DNA of 64,000 nt from NCBI GenBank assembly GCA_037189645.1, contig JBBCIY010000008.1:124001-188000 (forward strand), written 5' to 3'. The notes below the pieces were generated by a model, which saw nothing but the letters and a program-made list of their open reading frames with translations, searched no databases and was not told the DNA's origin. Shown here piece by piece: positions 56,584 through 64,000 of this stretch (position 1 is its first letter; every line of letters begins with the position of its first letter). A program made the position numbers and the translations under genes. This stretch comes from Taishania sp037189645 (lineage in GTDB: Bacteria > Bacteroidota > Bacteroidia > Flavobacteriales_D > Crocinitomicaceae).

Positions 56584-58109
56584 ACTTCCAAATTTGTATT
56601 TCTTAAAACGTTCGTTACTTCCAGAATGTTTCCGGACTGAACCACATCTTCATTGATCATCGGTACTGTTTTCCGGATCAATGCATAAATTTCTTTTGTC
56701 CTGGATGCCAGTCGTCCGCGCTTTTCCTCCGGGAGCAGATCAATTGCCTGCGCTACGGAGATCATGTGGATCGCCATCACCTGGAATCCGTTCTCAATCA
56801 CTTTTCTCGCCATCACCGCGCTGTTTGTGCCCATGCTCACAATGTCCTGGTTATCGTTGTTGTTGGAAATGCTGTGCACGTACATTGGGTTAGACAATGT
56901 CTGGCTTTCCGCCGTCGTCGACGTTGCCGTAAACTGCATTCCCTGGATCCCGAAATTGAAGCCCAGTGTCTGTGCATTCAGGAACGGAGGAAACACGTCA
57001 TTTATTTTACTGTTCAGCAGGAAATTCAACTGTCTTTCCGCCAGCATGGTAAGTTTCGTAACAACGATCTTCACTTTGTCCATCTCCAGGGAAACATAAT
57101 CCCCGTGGAAATTCCCTCCGTGAAAAACATTGTCCAGATCAGCGCGAACGATCGGGTTATCGTTGGTGGAATTCACCTCCCGTTCCACCACTTTCCGGGC
57201 ATATTCCAATGTCTCATCCACCGGTCCCAGGATCTGGGGAACGCAGCGAATGGAATAATATTCCTGTATCTTCTTCTTGAACTCCCGCTGCTGCAATGCC
57301 GCATCGTCTTCGAACAGCTCTTCCCGCTTGCGGATCAGCTGAGAATCGTTCAGAAGGCTTCTCATTTTCCGGGCAACGGCAGACTGTCCTTCATGCAGCT
57401 TCACCTGGTTGAGTCCTTCGGAAAAGGAATCGTCAAATGCTTCCACCACTTCGTTGATGATCGCAGATGCAGCAATCGACCAATTCAGCAGGCGCCGGGC
57501 ATAAATGATGTTCACAGCAGCAATTCCTGTCATGCAGGAAGTTCCGTTCATTAACCCGAGCCCGTCGCGTAGCTGGACCTGGAGGGGTTCAATGTTCAGC
57601 TCACGGAACACATCGGCTGTTTTTCTCCGCTCACCTTTATAGCGGACATATCCTTCTCCGATAAGGTTAAGCGCCAGATGTGCCAGCTGCACCAGGTCTC
57701 CGCTTGCTCCTACTCCGCCATGCTCGTATATTTCCGGGTAGATCTCATGGTCCAGGAATTCTCCTATCTTTTCCACTACTCCAAAGCTGACTCCCGAGTT
57801 TCCTTGCAGGAAGTTATTTGCCCGGGCAACAAGAACGGCTCTTGCTTCTTCATCACTGATCACATTTCCCGTCCCGGAGGAATGGCTCCTGATCAGGTTG
57901 TATTGCAATTGGTTTAGTTTGTCTTCGTCAATTTTAAACTGCGCCATGGGACCAAATCCCGTATTGATCCCGTAAATGATCTTATCGCTGGCGAATTTTT
58001 CAAGAAAAGAAAATGATTGCCTGACCTTCTCTTTTGCCGACTCATCCAGTACAAAAGCTTTTTTGTTAAGCGCAATATTCTCTATATCTTCTAGCGTAAT
58101 TCTATTCAT
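56580..58109 (-). CDS. Aromatic amino acid ammonia-lyase, probably tyrosine ammonia-lyase
   Basis: The 509-residue MIO enzyme contains the autocatalytic Ala135-Ser136-Gly137 in GGVGASGDLVQLAHLAL, the lid Tyr46 in IYGINTGFGPMAQ, and the conserved NGTSCMTG and GNFHGDYVS blocks. The specificity stretch LQYNLIRSHSSGTG (68-81) matches, as I remember it, the Flavobacterium johnsoniae enzyme characterised as a tyrosine ammonia-lyase. Histidine ammonia-lyase is the alternative, but no hut genes are near. Deamination of tyrosine to 4-coumarate would give the starter unit for a flexirubin-type or aryl-polyene chain built by the neighbouring KS/KR/ACP. Substrate assignment is inference from context and that sequence memory. 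Confidence 0.85.
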   Translation of the reverse strand: MNRITLEDIENIALNKKAFVLDESAKEKVRQSFSFLEKFASDKIIYGINTGFGPMAQFKIDEDKLNQLQYNLIRSHSSGTGNVISDEEARAVLVARANNFLQGNSGVSFGVVEKIGEFLDHEIYPEIYEHGGVGASGDLVQLAHLALNLIGEGYVRYKGERRKTADVFRELNIEPLQVQLRDGLGLMNGTSCMTGIAAVNIIYARRLLNWSIAASAIINEVVEAFDDSFSEGLNQVKLHEGQSAVARKMRSLLNDSQLIRKREELFEDDAALQQREFKKKIQEYYSIRCVPQILGPVDETLEYARKVVEREVNSTNDNPIVRADLDNVFHGGNFHGDYVSLEMDKVKIVVTKLTMLAERQLNFLLNSKINDVFPPFLNAQTLGFNFGIQGMQFTATSTTAESQTLSNPMYVHSISNNNDNQDIVSMGTNSAVMARKVIENGFQVMAIHMISVAQAIDLLPEEKRGRLASRTKEIYALIRKTVPMINEDVVQSGNILEVTNVLRNTNLEV

Positions 58110-58133
58110 CGAATTCGTTAATGCTTTTTTGAT

Positions 58134-59183
58134 TTATTTCAATTTCAGTTCCAGGATCGTATGGAAGCTGTCGGTATGCAGGTGATGCTCTCCGACGCAT
58201 TCGAACCCTGCTTTGTCAATAATGTACTTAAAGACGCTTGAAGAATACATTTTGCTGTTCCCGTTTGCCATTACCGTAAAATAAAGCGAGGTAGCGATCA
58301 ATGAAAATTCTGCTGCGGGGAAACGCTGATTATCAATGAATGTTTCCATGATGTACACTTTCGCCCCTGGTTTTGCGGTTTCCTTGATTTTCAGTAAAAT
58401 CGACTCGATCTCCGCTTCGCTGAAGCAATCCAGGAACTGGCTCATCCAGTACACATCCGCTCCTTCAGGAATCCTTGCTTCAGGATCCAGCATGTTGACC
58501 GGGTGGTAATGCACCCTGTCCCTTACGTCAGGGTACTGGCTGATGTTCTCTTTCGCAGCAGCTAACTGGATGGGCAGATCAAGGATCGTCACTTCTATTT
58601 CTTTGTCGTAGCGTGTACTTGCCAATGCCCATTTACCGGTATTTCCACCGATATCGAAAATCATCTTCGGATGATCCTTAAAAATAATTCTCAATGCTTC
58701 ATCGAATGAATTATCCGAATAAAAATGATCAAAATCAAACCATGATTTTTTCAGCCTTCCGGGTAATGCAGACAATCCCTGGTAAATGGTATCCCAGTCA
58801 CCGATCTCTTTGAGTCCGGCAGGTTTCCCTTCACGGATCGCTTCTTCCAAGTGAAACAATCCTTTGTAACAAATATCCTGGGTAAACATCAGGTTGACCC
58901 GTGTCATTTCATCACGGGCAATAAAATACCCGATCTTTGACAAGCTGTATCTTCCCTGTTCCTTTTCCGTTAAAATCCCTGAAGCGTGCGCCATTTCTAC
59001 CAATACCCGGACACCATATTCACTGACACCGGAAGCCTCCGCCATCTCCTTGATACTCAACCCTTCTTTCGACTCAAAAATCTTATCAATTAGCCCGGTA
59101 GCCAGCATCGTATATGCTGTCTGAAATACGAATGGGCTAAAAGCGATTTTCTGCGCTTCATATAATGCGTTAATAGCTTTCAT
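58134..59183 (-). CDS. SAM-dependent methyltransferase with winged-helix dimerisation domain
   Basis: The 349-residue protein has an N-terminal winged-helix region (about 10-80: GLSIKEMAEASGVSEYGVRV), then a Rossmann class I methyltransferase with motif I IFDIGGNTGKWAL (about 165-177) and an acidic motif II strand (VTILDLPIQLAA). The plant-type O-methyltransferase fold suits phenolic substrates. It is first in the TAL operon, 24 bases ahead of the TAL gene, so methylation of the aryl head group or a chain end is likely. It may instead methylate another small molecule. The exact substrate is unknown. Confidence 0.85.
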   Translation of the reverse strand: MKAINALYEAQKIAFSPFVFQTAYTMLATGLIDKIFESKEGLSIKEMAEASGVSEYGVRVLVEMAHASGILTEKEQGRYSLSKIGYFIARDEMTRVNLMFTQDICYKGLFHLEEAIREGKPAGLKEIGDWDTIYQGLSALPGRLKKSWFDFDHFYSDNSFDEALRIIFKDHPKMIFDIGGNTGKWALASTRYDKEIEVTILDLPIQLAAAKENISQYPDVRDRVHYHPVNMLDPEARIPEGADVYWMSQFLDCFSEAEIESILLKIKETAKPGAKVYIMETFIDNQRFPAAEFSLIATSLYFTVMANGNSKMYSSSVFKYIIDKAGFECVGEHHLHTDSFHTILELKLK

Positions 59184-59240
59184 TTAATGTTTTATGTATT
59201 TGTTTCTGATCAAAGGCAATCAAAACACCCAAATTGAATG

Positions 59241-59248
59241 CAAAGTTA
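59241..59248 (-). promoter_or_regulatory. Candidate -7 element of the TAL/aryl-polyene operon
   Basis: On the minus strand TAACTTTG matches TAnnTTTG. It would give a leader of about 50 bases before the methyltransferase ATG. No clear -33 TTG was seen. Confidence 0.4.
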
Positions 59249-59482
59249 GAATTATTACCGGAAAAATATTGATTTTCTTTTGCCCGTTGCACACTTTCCC
59301 GAAAAAAATACGTCATTCAACGGAGGCCTTATTCTGACACTGGCAGGAATCTTTAACCGGGACAAAAAACGGGATTCCGAACCGGCTTACAGCTCATAGG
59401 AATGACCGGGCAGTTAAATCAACAGATCCGTCACTTTGAGATAATTAACAAAAAAATAAGGTTTTTTAAACTAAAATTACAA

Positions 59483-59490
59483 TACATTTG
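59483..59490 (+). promoter_or_regulatory. Candidate -7 element for the PKD CHU_C gene
   Basis: TACATTTG matches TAnnTTTG and ends 10 bases before the ATG at 59501. Transcription from it would leave a leader of only a few bases. Confidence 0.35.
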
Positions 59491-59500
59491 ATAGTACATT

Positions 59501-62182
59501 ATGATAAAACATTTACTACAGATAATCGTCTTCTCATTACTTGCCTTCGGTTCAAAGGCTTCTCACATTGTGGGAGGAGAGATCTATTACGACTATCTGG
59601 GTGGTAACCAGTATCGCATCTATATCAATGTTTTCCGGGATTGCCTGTCAAACGGGGCAGACTTTGACATGCCGCTGCCCCTTGGAATTTTTATGAATTC
59701 CACCAATGCCCTGGTACAGCAGCACAGCGTTCCTTACGCCGGGAAAACAAACGTCCCTGTAACATTTAACAACCCCTGCGTTGTTCCACCATCCAATATC
59801 TGTACTGAAAATTCCCTGTATTCGATCGTTGTTACCCTACCTCCCGCGCCGGGAGGGTATCGCGTGGCCTATGTCCGCTGCTGCCGGGGGCCGAACATCA
59901 ATAACCTGGTCAACCCGGAAGATACGGGGTTGACCCTAACCGTAAACATCCCGGGCGTTGAGAATAACGCGTACCAGAACAGCAGTCCGCGGTTCAACGG
60001 TTATCCGCCGATGCTGCTCTGTAACAATGACGACCTGGTATTTGACCATTCCGCTTCGGAACCGGATGGAGACCAGCTGGTTTACTCGCTGTCTACTCCA
60101 TACAGGGGAGGCACTACCTTGAACCCGATGCCCACTCCTACTCCTGCACCTCCCTACTCTCCTGTTTTCTGGGGAGCTAATTTCTCACAGATGCAGCCTT
60201 TAGGACCAGGCTCTTCCATTTCAATCGATCCTTCTACCGGTGTTTTGACAGCTTCTCCGAATTTAACCGGCAGGTTCGTCGTGGGAATCCGTGTGGATGA
60301 ATACCGGGGCGGGACCTTGATCTCAAGCACCATACGCGACTTTATTTTCCAGGTGTTCAATTGTAACATCACGATGCAGGCCATACTTCCGGGTGAAACG
60401 GAGCTTCCCAGCTACACGGGATACTGTACCGGAAACCTGAACGTACAATTCTTAAATCATTCATACGGCGGAACGCATTACTTATGGGATTTCGGAGATC
60501 CTACGACAACAGCTGATGTAAGCACCGCTTTCCAGCCCAGCTACATTTACCCGGATACCGGCAAGTATACCGCTATGCTGGTGGTGAACCCAGGGTGGCC
60601 CTGTACGGATACCGCTTATATTGAGATCAACCTGTACCAGGAGCTCAACGTAAACATCTCACACTACACTGACTCCATCTGTTTCATCAACAACCAATAC
60701 GATTTTACCGCGGTTTCAGATGGGCCGGCCACAACCCAGTATTCATGGGATTTCGGTCCCAATTCCACTCCCGTGTCCGCACCGGGATCAACTGCATCCA
60801 CTCATTTTACGGCAGAAGGCAGCCATCAGGTCATCGTGACGGCTACTTTCGCGGTATGTGAAGCAAAAGATACCGTCACCGCGTATGTCATTCCCCAGCC
60901 CGAAGCTTCTTTCAGCATGCCGTCCAACTACGAATGTGACGGATTGGAAGTGAGTTTTATAAACACTACGCAACACGCTTCAAACCACTTATGGGACTTC
61001 GGAGTGAATGGCGCGACAAGTACGGCGCCTTCTCCAACATTTGAGTTCCCGGCAGGCGGTAGTTACGTGGTAAACTATTATGCTTCTTCCAGTCCGGAAT
61101 GCGTTGATTCCATGCAGGTAATCATTAACGTGAATGAAAAACTGGAAGTCAGTTTCACCCAGAGCCCGGATCAATGTATCAGTGAGAACCTGTTTGACTT
61201 CGCCGGAACCGTTGCGGGGCCTTCACATGCTGTATTCACCTATACATTCGGCTCGGGAACAGACTCTCCAACCATTCCCGGTCCAGATGCATCTGGGATC
61301 ACGTTCAACTCACCGGGAATACATACCGTCACCCTGACAGGCCAGTTTGACAATTGCATCGAAACCTATACTTCCCAGGTGTTTATTTATTCAGAGCCAA
61401 CCATTGGTTTCAGCATGATCGACGGATTACAGTGCGCTCCGTTTTTCGCTCAATTCAGCAACCACAGCACGGCAGATTCTGAGATGTTCTTTGAATGGGA
61501 TTTTGGTGACGGAGGTACTTCTACCGAAATGAATCCCGGCTATGTGTACAACAATCCCGGACAATATCCTGTAACCTTATCTGTTAAAACTGCTGAAGGC
61601 TGCATTGATACATTGTTCCTGACCCAGACAGACCTGGTAGATGTAAACCCTACGCCAGTTGCAGCGTTCAGCACAGACAAAACGGAGACCGACATCTGCC
61701 ACCCGGTGGTACATTTCTCCAACCTCAGCCAGGACGCTTCCCATTACTATTATCGCTTCGATGACGGCCCTTCCTTTTCGCATGAGGAAAACCCGTCCTA
61801 CTATTTCCTGAACAGCGGAGACCACTATGTGTACCTGATCGCTACCTCCGATAAAGGCTGTAAAGATACTTCCGCTTTCCAGAGAATTTACATTGAACCT
61901 TTTTCGGTGTTCATTCCCAATACTTTTACACCGGATGGTGATGAGTTCAACAATCACTTTGAAGCCAGAATGTGGCTGGAACCTGCTGAATGGGAACTTC
62001 GAATATACAACCGGTGGGGAGAAATGGTCTATGAAACATTTGATTACCAGTCCAAATGGGACGGAACATACAACAACCGGATGGTGCCTCCCGGAATGTA
62101 CACGTACACATTACGGTACAAGCCCTGCGCGATTGAACATCATTCCATAAAAATGACGGGGCATATCAATGTCTTAAAATAA
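59501..62182 (+). CDS. Multi-PKD surface protein with CHU_C sorting domain
   Basis: The 893-residue protein has a signal peptide (cleavage near SKAS) and a conserved N-terminal region starting HIVGGEIYYDYLGGNQYRIY that is common in Bacteroidota PKD proteins (about 22-290). PKD-type domains follow, marked by YLWDFGDPTTT, YSWDFGPN, HLWDFGVNG, FFEWDFGDGGTS and YYYRFDDGPSF. The gliding-motility-associated CHU_C domain begins at about 803 (SVFIPNTFTPDGDEFNNHFE) and ends GHINVLK. It should be exported through the type IX system to the surface. It probably has an adhesive or structural role; no enzyme motif was seen. Confidence 0.93.
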   Translation: MIKHLLQIIVFSLLAFGSKASHIVGGEIYYDYLGGNQYRIYINVFRDCLSNGADFDMPLPLGIFMNSTNALVQQHSVPYAGKTNVPVTFNNPCVVPPSNICTENSLYSIVVTLPPAPGGYRVAYVRCCRGPNINNLVNPEDTGLTLTVNIPGVENNAYQNSSPRFNGYPPMLLCNNDDLVFDHSASEPDGDQLVYSLSTPYRGGTTLNPMPTPTPAPPYSPVFWGANFSQMQPLGPGSSISIDPSTGVLTASPNLTGRFVVGIRVDEYRGGTLISSTIRDFIFQVFNCNITMQAILPGETELPSYTGYCTGNLNVQFLNHSYGGTHYLWDFGDPTTTADVSTAFQPSYIYPDTGKYTAMLVVNPGWPCTDTAYIEINLYQELNVNISHYTDSICFINNQYDFTAVSDGPATTQYSWDFGPNSTPVSAPGSTASTHFTAEGSHQVIVTATFAVCEAKDTVTAYVIPQPEASFSMPSNYECDGLEVSFINTTQHASNHLWDFGVNGATSTAPSPTFEFPAGGSYVVNYYASSSPECVDSMQVIINVNEKLEVSFTQSPDQCISENLFDFAGTVAGPSHAVFTYTFGSGTDSPTIPGPDASGITFNSPGIHTVTLTGQFDNCIETYTSQVFIYSEPTIGFSMIDGLQCAPFFAQFSNHSTADSEMFFEWDFGDGGTSTEMNPGYVYNNPGQYPVTLSVKTAEGCIDTLFLTQTDLVDVNPTPVAAFSTDKTETDICHPVVHFSNLSQDASHYYYRFDDGPSFSHEENPSYYFLNSGDHYVYLIATSDKGCKDTSAFQRIYIEPFSVFIPNTFTPDGDEFNNHFEARMWLEPAEWELRIYNRWGEMVYETFDYQSKWDGTYNNRMVPPGMYTYTLRYKPCAIEHHSIKMTGHINVLK

Positions 62183-62311
62183 CCCGGTTTATTTCCAATA
62201 ATTTCATCCGATCCGGAAGGTACAAACGCAAAAAAAGTACCTGTCCAAAAGTCATTAACCACGAAAAAACAACTGATAATCAAATAAATTATTCGAATCA
62301 GCAGCCGTTTT

Positions 62312-62349
62312 CAGGCAAACAAAAAACCGATGAGAAAATCCCATCGGTT
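62312..62349 (-). terminator. Rho-independent terminator of the small two-gene operon
   Basis: AACCGATG (62325-62332) and CATCGGTT (62342-62349) form a perfect 8-bp stem with a 9-base loop. On the minus strand it is followed by a T tract (complement of 62321-62326 and beyond). It fits the end of the gene at 62376. Confidence 0.7.
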
Positions 62350-62375
62350 AACATTTTCATACCAATAATGAGGTA

Positions 62376-62585
62376 TTACAGTAACTTTTTAATTTTAGGG
62401 AAATTGTACCAAATCAGCCCTATAATTGCAAGAAAATTAACTACCAGCCCAGCTATCATCAAATACCCTGCATTTGGATTTTCACTGGCTATTTTGAGAA
62501 AGGCTCCGTTGAGTATTGAAAAATTAGCGAGTATCAAAATACCTATAAGTTTCTTATTTATCTTATCCATATGCTTCATCTTCAT
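62376..62585 (-). CDS. Small two-helix membrane protein resembling the GldL N-terminus
   Basis: The 69-residue protein has two hydrophobic helices (about 14-31 and 40-60). The hairpin NGAFLKIASENPNAGYLMIA resembles the GldL signature VGALFKIQHWPGAGIMLTVG in this window, with the same GA-F/L-KI spacing and G-A-G turn. It lacks the cytoplasmic coiled coil of GldL, so it would be a free GldL-N-like module. It starts 3 bases after the Cys-rich peptide gene and is followed by a terminator, so the two form an operon. Role unknown; a two-helix immunity or accessory protein for the peptide is an alternative. Confidence 0.7.
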   Translation of the reverse strand: MKMKHMDKINKKLIGILILANFSILNGAFLKIASENPNAGYLMIAGLVVNFLAIIGLIWYNFPKIKKLL

Positions 62586-62588
62586 TAT

Positions 62589-62876
62589 TTATATAGTACA
62601 ACCTATGCAATGTATAGTAATTGCTGCGACCACTAAATATGGCTTAGCAAATTGTGTTACACAACCAGGAACATCCGAACAAAATTCTTTCCACTCCTGA
62701 ACAAAGCAATCACTGAAATTTTGTCCGGGAGGATGCGAACCACAAGGAGCAACAGCCAAAATATCCGGATCTGTTGTCACATCAATGATATTAATATCAT
62801 CTGAAGTGATTTCCTCCTGTTTATGATCAATATCAATCATAAATGTCCGACCTTGTATTTTATTACCTGTCATCAT
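62589..62876 (-). CDS. Small Cys-rich protein, possible secreted or modified peptide
   Basis: I start at the ATG at 62876 (95 aa); an in-frame TTG at 62900 is less likely. The N-terminal half (about 1-40) is polar and acidic (HKQEEITSDDINIIDVTT). The C-terminal half has six Cys (APCGSHPPG, SDC, EFC, PGC, HC, GC) and ends in a hydrophobic run (PYLVVAAITIHCIGCTI). A leader-like start plus a Cys/Ser/Thr-rich end resembles ribosomally made peptide precursors, but no modification enzyme, protease-transporter or classical double-glycine site was recognised in the window. No signal peptide was seen. Treat as an unrecognised small protein. Confidence 0.55.
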   Translation of the reverse strand: MMTGNKIQGRTFMIDIDHKQEEITSDDINIIDVTTDPDILAVAPCGSHPPGQNFSDCFVQEWKEFCSDVPGCVTQFAKPYLVVAAITIHCIGCTI

Positions 62877-63002
62877 ATAGATGTTATCGCTAATATACAA
62901 AAAATTTCTCTCCCATCTAAATAGGTAGTATCTCCCGATGAACTGATTAAAGATTTAGAATAAGAACAGAGAAATACATTCTCATCGAATCGTACACGCT
63001 GT

Positions 63003-64000
63003 TCAGAATGATTTATACACTTCCAGCGCTCTTTTTGCAGAAAGTACCGCACTGTTCTGCGTTTCCAATCCTTCCGTCCAGCCGCCGATGACACACAATC
63101 CTTTGACCTGATCTACCCGGGCATGCAGTTTTTCCAGGTTGGCCACGAACTCAGGGGTGATCAGGGGGTGATAGAAGGTCGTTTCATGCAAGAAAAACCC
63201 TTTTTCCTTTACCCGCCTGGTATCTTCTTCAGACATCCAGCTCTTGTATATTCCATTCAATCTCGGAGAGATCATGGACAGGTTCATCGTAGAAAATAAC
63301 AGCTGGTTGTCTTTATCGGAAAAAATGTTGAGAAAAGCAGGTTTCCGGGTATTGATGTAAGCAGTATCCTGGTGCAGTACAATGTGCGCGTCAAAATAGG
63401 GGAATTGCCCCAGCAAAGCGCTGGTTTCTTTCAGCGTTCCATCCTGTGAGAGCAACTTTCCGGCAATGTCGGCATGAACCGCCATCACTACAAAATCAAA
63501 TTCCTGTTGAAAGACACTTCCAGCTTTTTCAAACTGAACGACAAATTTCTCGCCTGCTCTTTTTACGGATAAGACAGGAGAGCTGACAGCTACATTTACC
63601 CCGGATCGCTCCAGGTTCTGCCCGATCCGACCGATCAATCCGCCCATTCCTTCCTGCATAATGAAAAAACTGTTCGACGCTTTCGGTTTCCTGAAAGCAA
63701 ACAGGCTGACGATCTCGAATGCCGATGTCTTCCTGATGTCTTCACTATTCGTTCCCAGGGAAGCCGCCAAAAACGGGTAAATGATCTCCGTCTTGTACTG
63801 TTCGGTAAAATCAAGTGTTTCAACCCATTGCCCGATGCTCTTTTCTTTCCACAGGTCAGGGTTCCTGTAAGCCTTGTATGCTTCCATGTTGAACCTTTTA
63901 AGCTTTAACAGGTTGCCCAGCTTTTCCCCGCGTAATTTACCGTTCAGGGGGGTTACCACCAACGGCTTTTCCTGGTCTTCCCGCTGTATGAGCAAGGTCC
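63003..64000 (-). CDS. FAD-dependent oxidoreductase, C-terminal part (COG2907-like)
   Basis: The frame is open to the right edge, so the N-terminus with the FAD-binding GxGxxG is outside the window; the TTG at 63995 is not taken as a start. The 331 visible residues resemble the C-terminal two thirds of NAD/FAD-binding amine-oxidase-like flavoproteins. FIMQEGMGGLIGRIGQNLER and FVVMAVHADIAGKLL are typical, and LCVIGGWTEGLETQNSAVLS is the C-terminal FAD-contacting region. This layout matches predicted NAD/FAD proteins of the COG2907 type or protoporphyrinogen-oxidase-like desaturases. The substrate is unknown. It ends about 125 bases before the small Cys-rich gene. Confidence 0.75.
   Translation of the reverse strand, partial: TLLIQREDQEKPLVVTPLNGKLRGEKLGNLLKLKRFNMEAYKAYRNPDLWKEKSIGQWVETLDFTEQYKTEIIYPFLAASLGTNSEDIRKTSAFEIVSLFAFRKPKASNSFFIMQEGMGGLIGRIGQNLERSGVNVAVSSPVLSVKRAGEKFVVQFEKAGSVFQQEFDFVVMAVHADIAGKLLSQDGTLKETSALLGQFPYFDAHIVLHQDTAYINTRKPAFLNIFSDKDNQLLFSTMNLSMISPRLNGIYKSWMSEEDTRRVKEKGFFLHETTFYHPLITPEFVANLEKLHARVDQVKGLCVIGGWTEGLETQNSAVLSAKRALEVYKSF

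Larger units (their letters stand above)
59184..59500. other. 317-base divergent intergenic region
   Basis: This region between the divergent methyltransferase operon and the CHU_C gene contains two TAnnTTTG matches, one per strand (59241-59248 minus, 59483-59490 plus). Some G/C-rich sequence with short inverted stretches lies around 59320-59420. No ORF, RNA gene or conserved riboswitch was seen. Confidence 0.6.

Noticed and set aside
56766..57554. 262-codon ORF opposite the ammonia-lyase gene
   Set aside because: It is a shadow of the lyase frame; the translation has His- and Gln-rich low-complexity character without a recognisable family.
56580..58109. Histidine ammonia-lyase of a hut operon
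   Set aside because: No urocanase, imidazolonepropionase or other hut gene is adjacent, and the operon partners are KS, KR and ACP. The SH pair alone does not decide specificity.
62873..63094. 73-codon ORF between the FAD oxidoreductase and the Cys-rich gene
   Set aside because: It overlaps the 3' end of the flavoprotein frame and has no recognisable features.

Overview
The window looks like a chromosomal segment of a gliding, aerobic or microaerobic member of the Bacteroidota, most likely close to Crocinitomicaceae/Fluviicola-type Flavobacteriales. The reasons are the porP/sprF-gldK-gldL-gldM-gldN cluster (type IX secretion and gliding motor), three large secreted proteins ending in the gliding-motility-associated (type B, CHU_C) sorting domain, a fused CcoNO cbb3 oxidase, a tyrosine-ammonia-lyase/KS/ACP operon of flexirubin or aryl-polyene type, and repeated promoter-like TAnnTTTG elements. 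No tRNA, rRNA, transposase, integrase or CRISPR array was recognised. The genus-level guess is inference.

Layout. 1-2048 (minus): thiamin salvage operon thiM-thiE-thiD, cut by the left edge. 2174-8752 (plus): a SuFu-domain protein, two unrecognised secreted proteins and a 216-bp-repeat CHU_C surface protein. 8764-14657 (minus): cbb3 oxidase operon ccoS-ccoNO-ccoQ-ccoP-ccoG-ccoH, preceded by a perfect Crp/Fnr-type palindrome. 14939-23091 (plus): Gfo/Idh/MocA oxidoreductase, a lipoprotein coupled to a polyprenyl-phosphate sugar transferase, an SBBP/PKD CHU_C protein and a ferredoxin-NADP reductase-like flavoprotein. 23250-42144 (minus): a 19-kb operon of five secreted proteins plus one small membrane protein, built around an SpvB/TcB-like protein and a 3124-residue RHS protein. 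42321-45099 (plus): lipoprotein, aminotransferase, PfkB heptose-kinase-like protein. 45286-51623 (plus): porP/sprF and gldKLMN. 51795-53433 (plus): universal stress protein and CvfB-like S1 protein. 53470-59183 (minus): six-gene pigment/aryl-polyene-type operon. 59501-62182 (plus): PKD CHU_C protein. 62376-62876 (minus): two small genes, a Cys-rich peptide and a GldL-N-like membrane protein. 63003-64000 (minus): partial FAD oxidoreductase.

How the parts fit. GldK/L/M/N and PorP/SprF form the core of the machine that exports CHU_C-tagged proteins such as the three found here. The cco operon builds a high-affinity terminal oxidase. The TAL operon probably makes a tyrosine-derived aryl-polyene starter and extends it. 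The most unusual block is the RHS operon. Its last large gene ends, after a canonical RHS core terminus, in a LysM plus hydrophobic tip, and it overlaps by one base a three-transmembrane protein that is a good candidate for cognate immunity. A LamG domain sits inside the RHS core, and the C-terminal module usually expected on the TcB-like partner is here a separate PKD protein with its own signal peptide.
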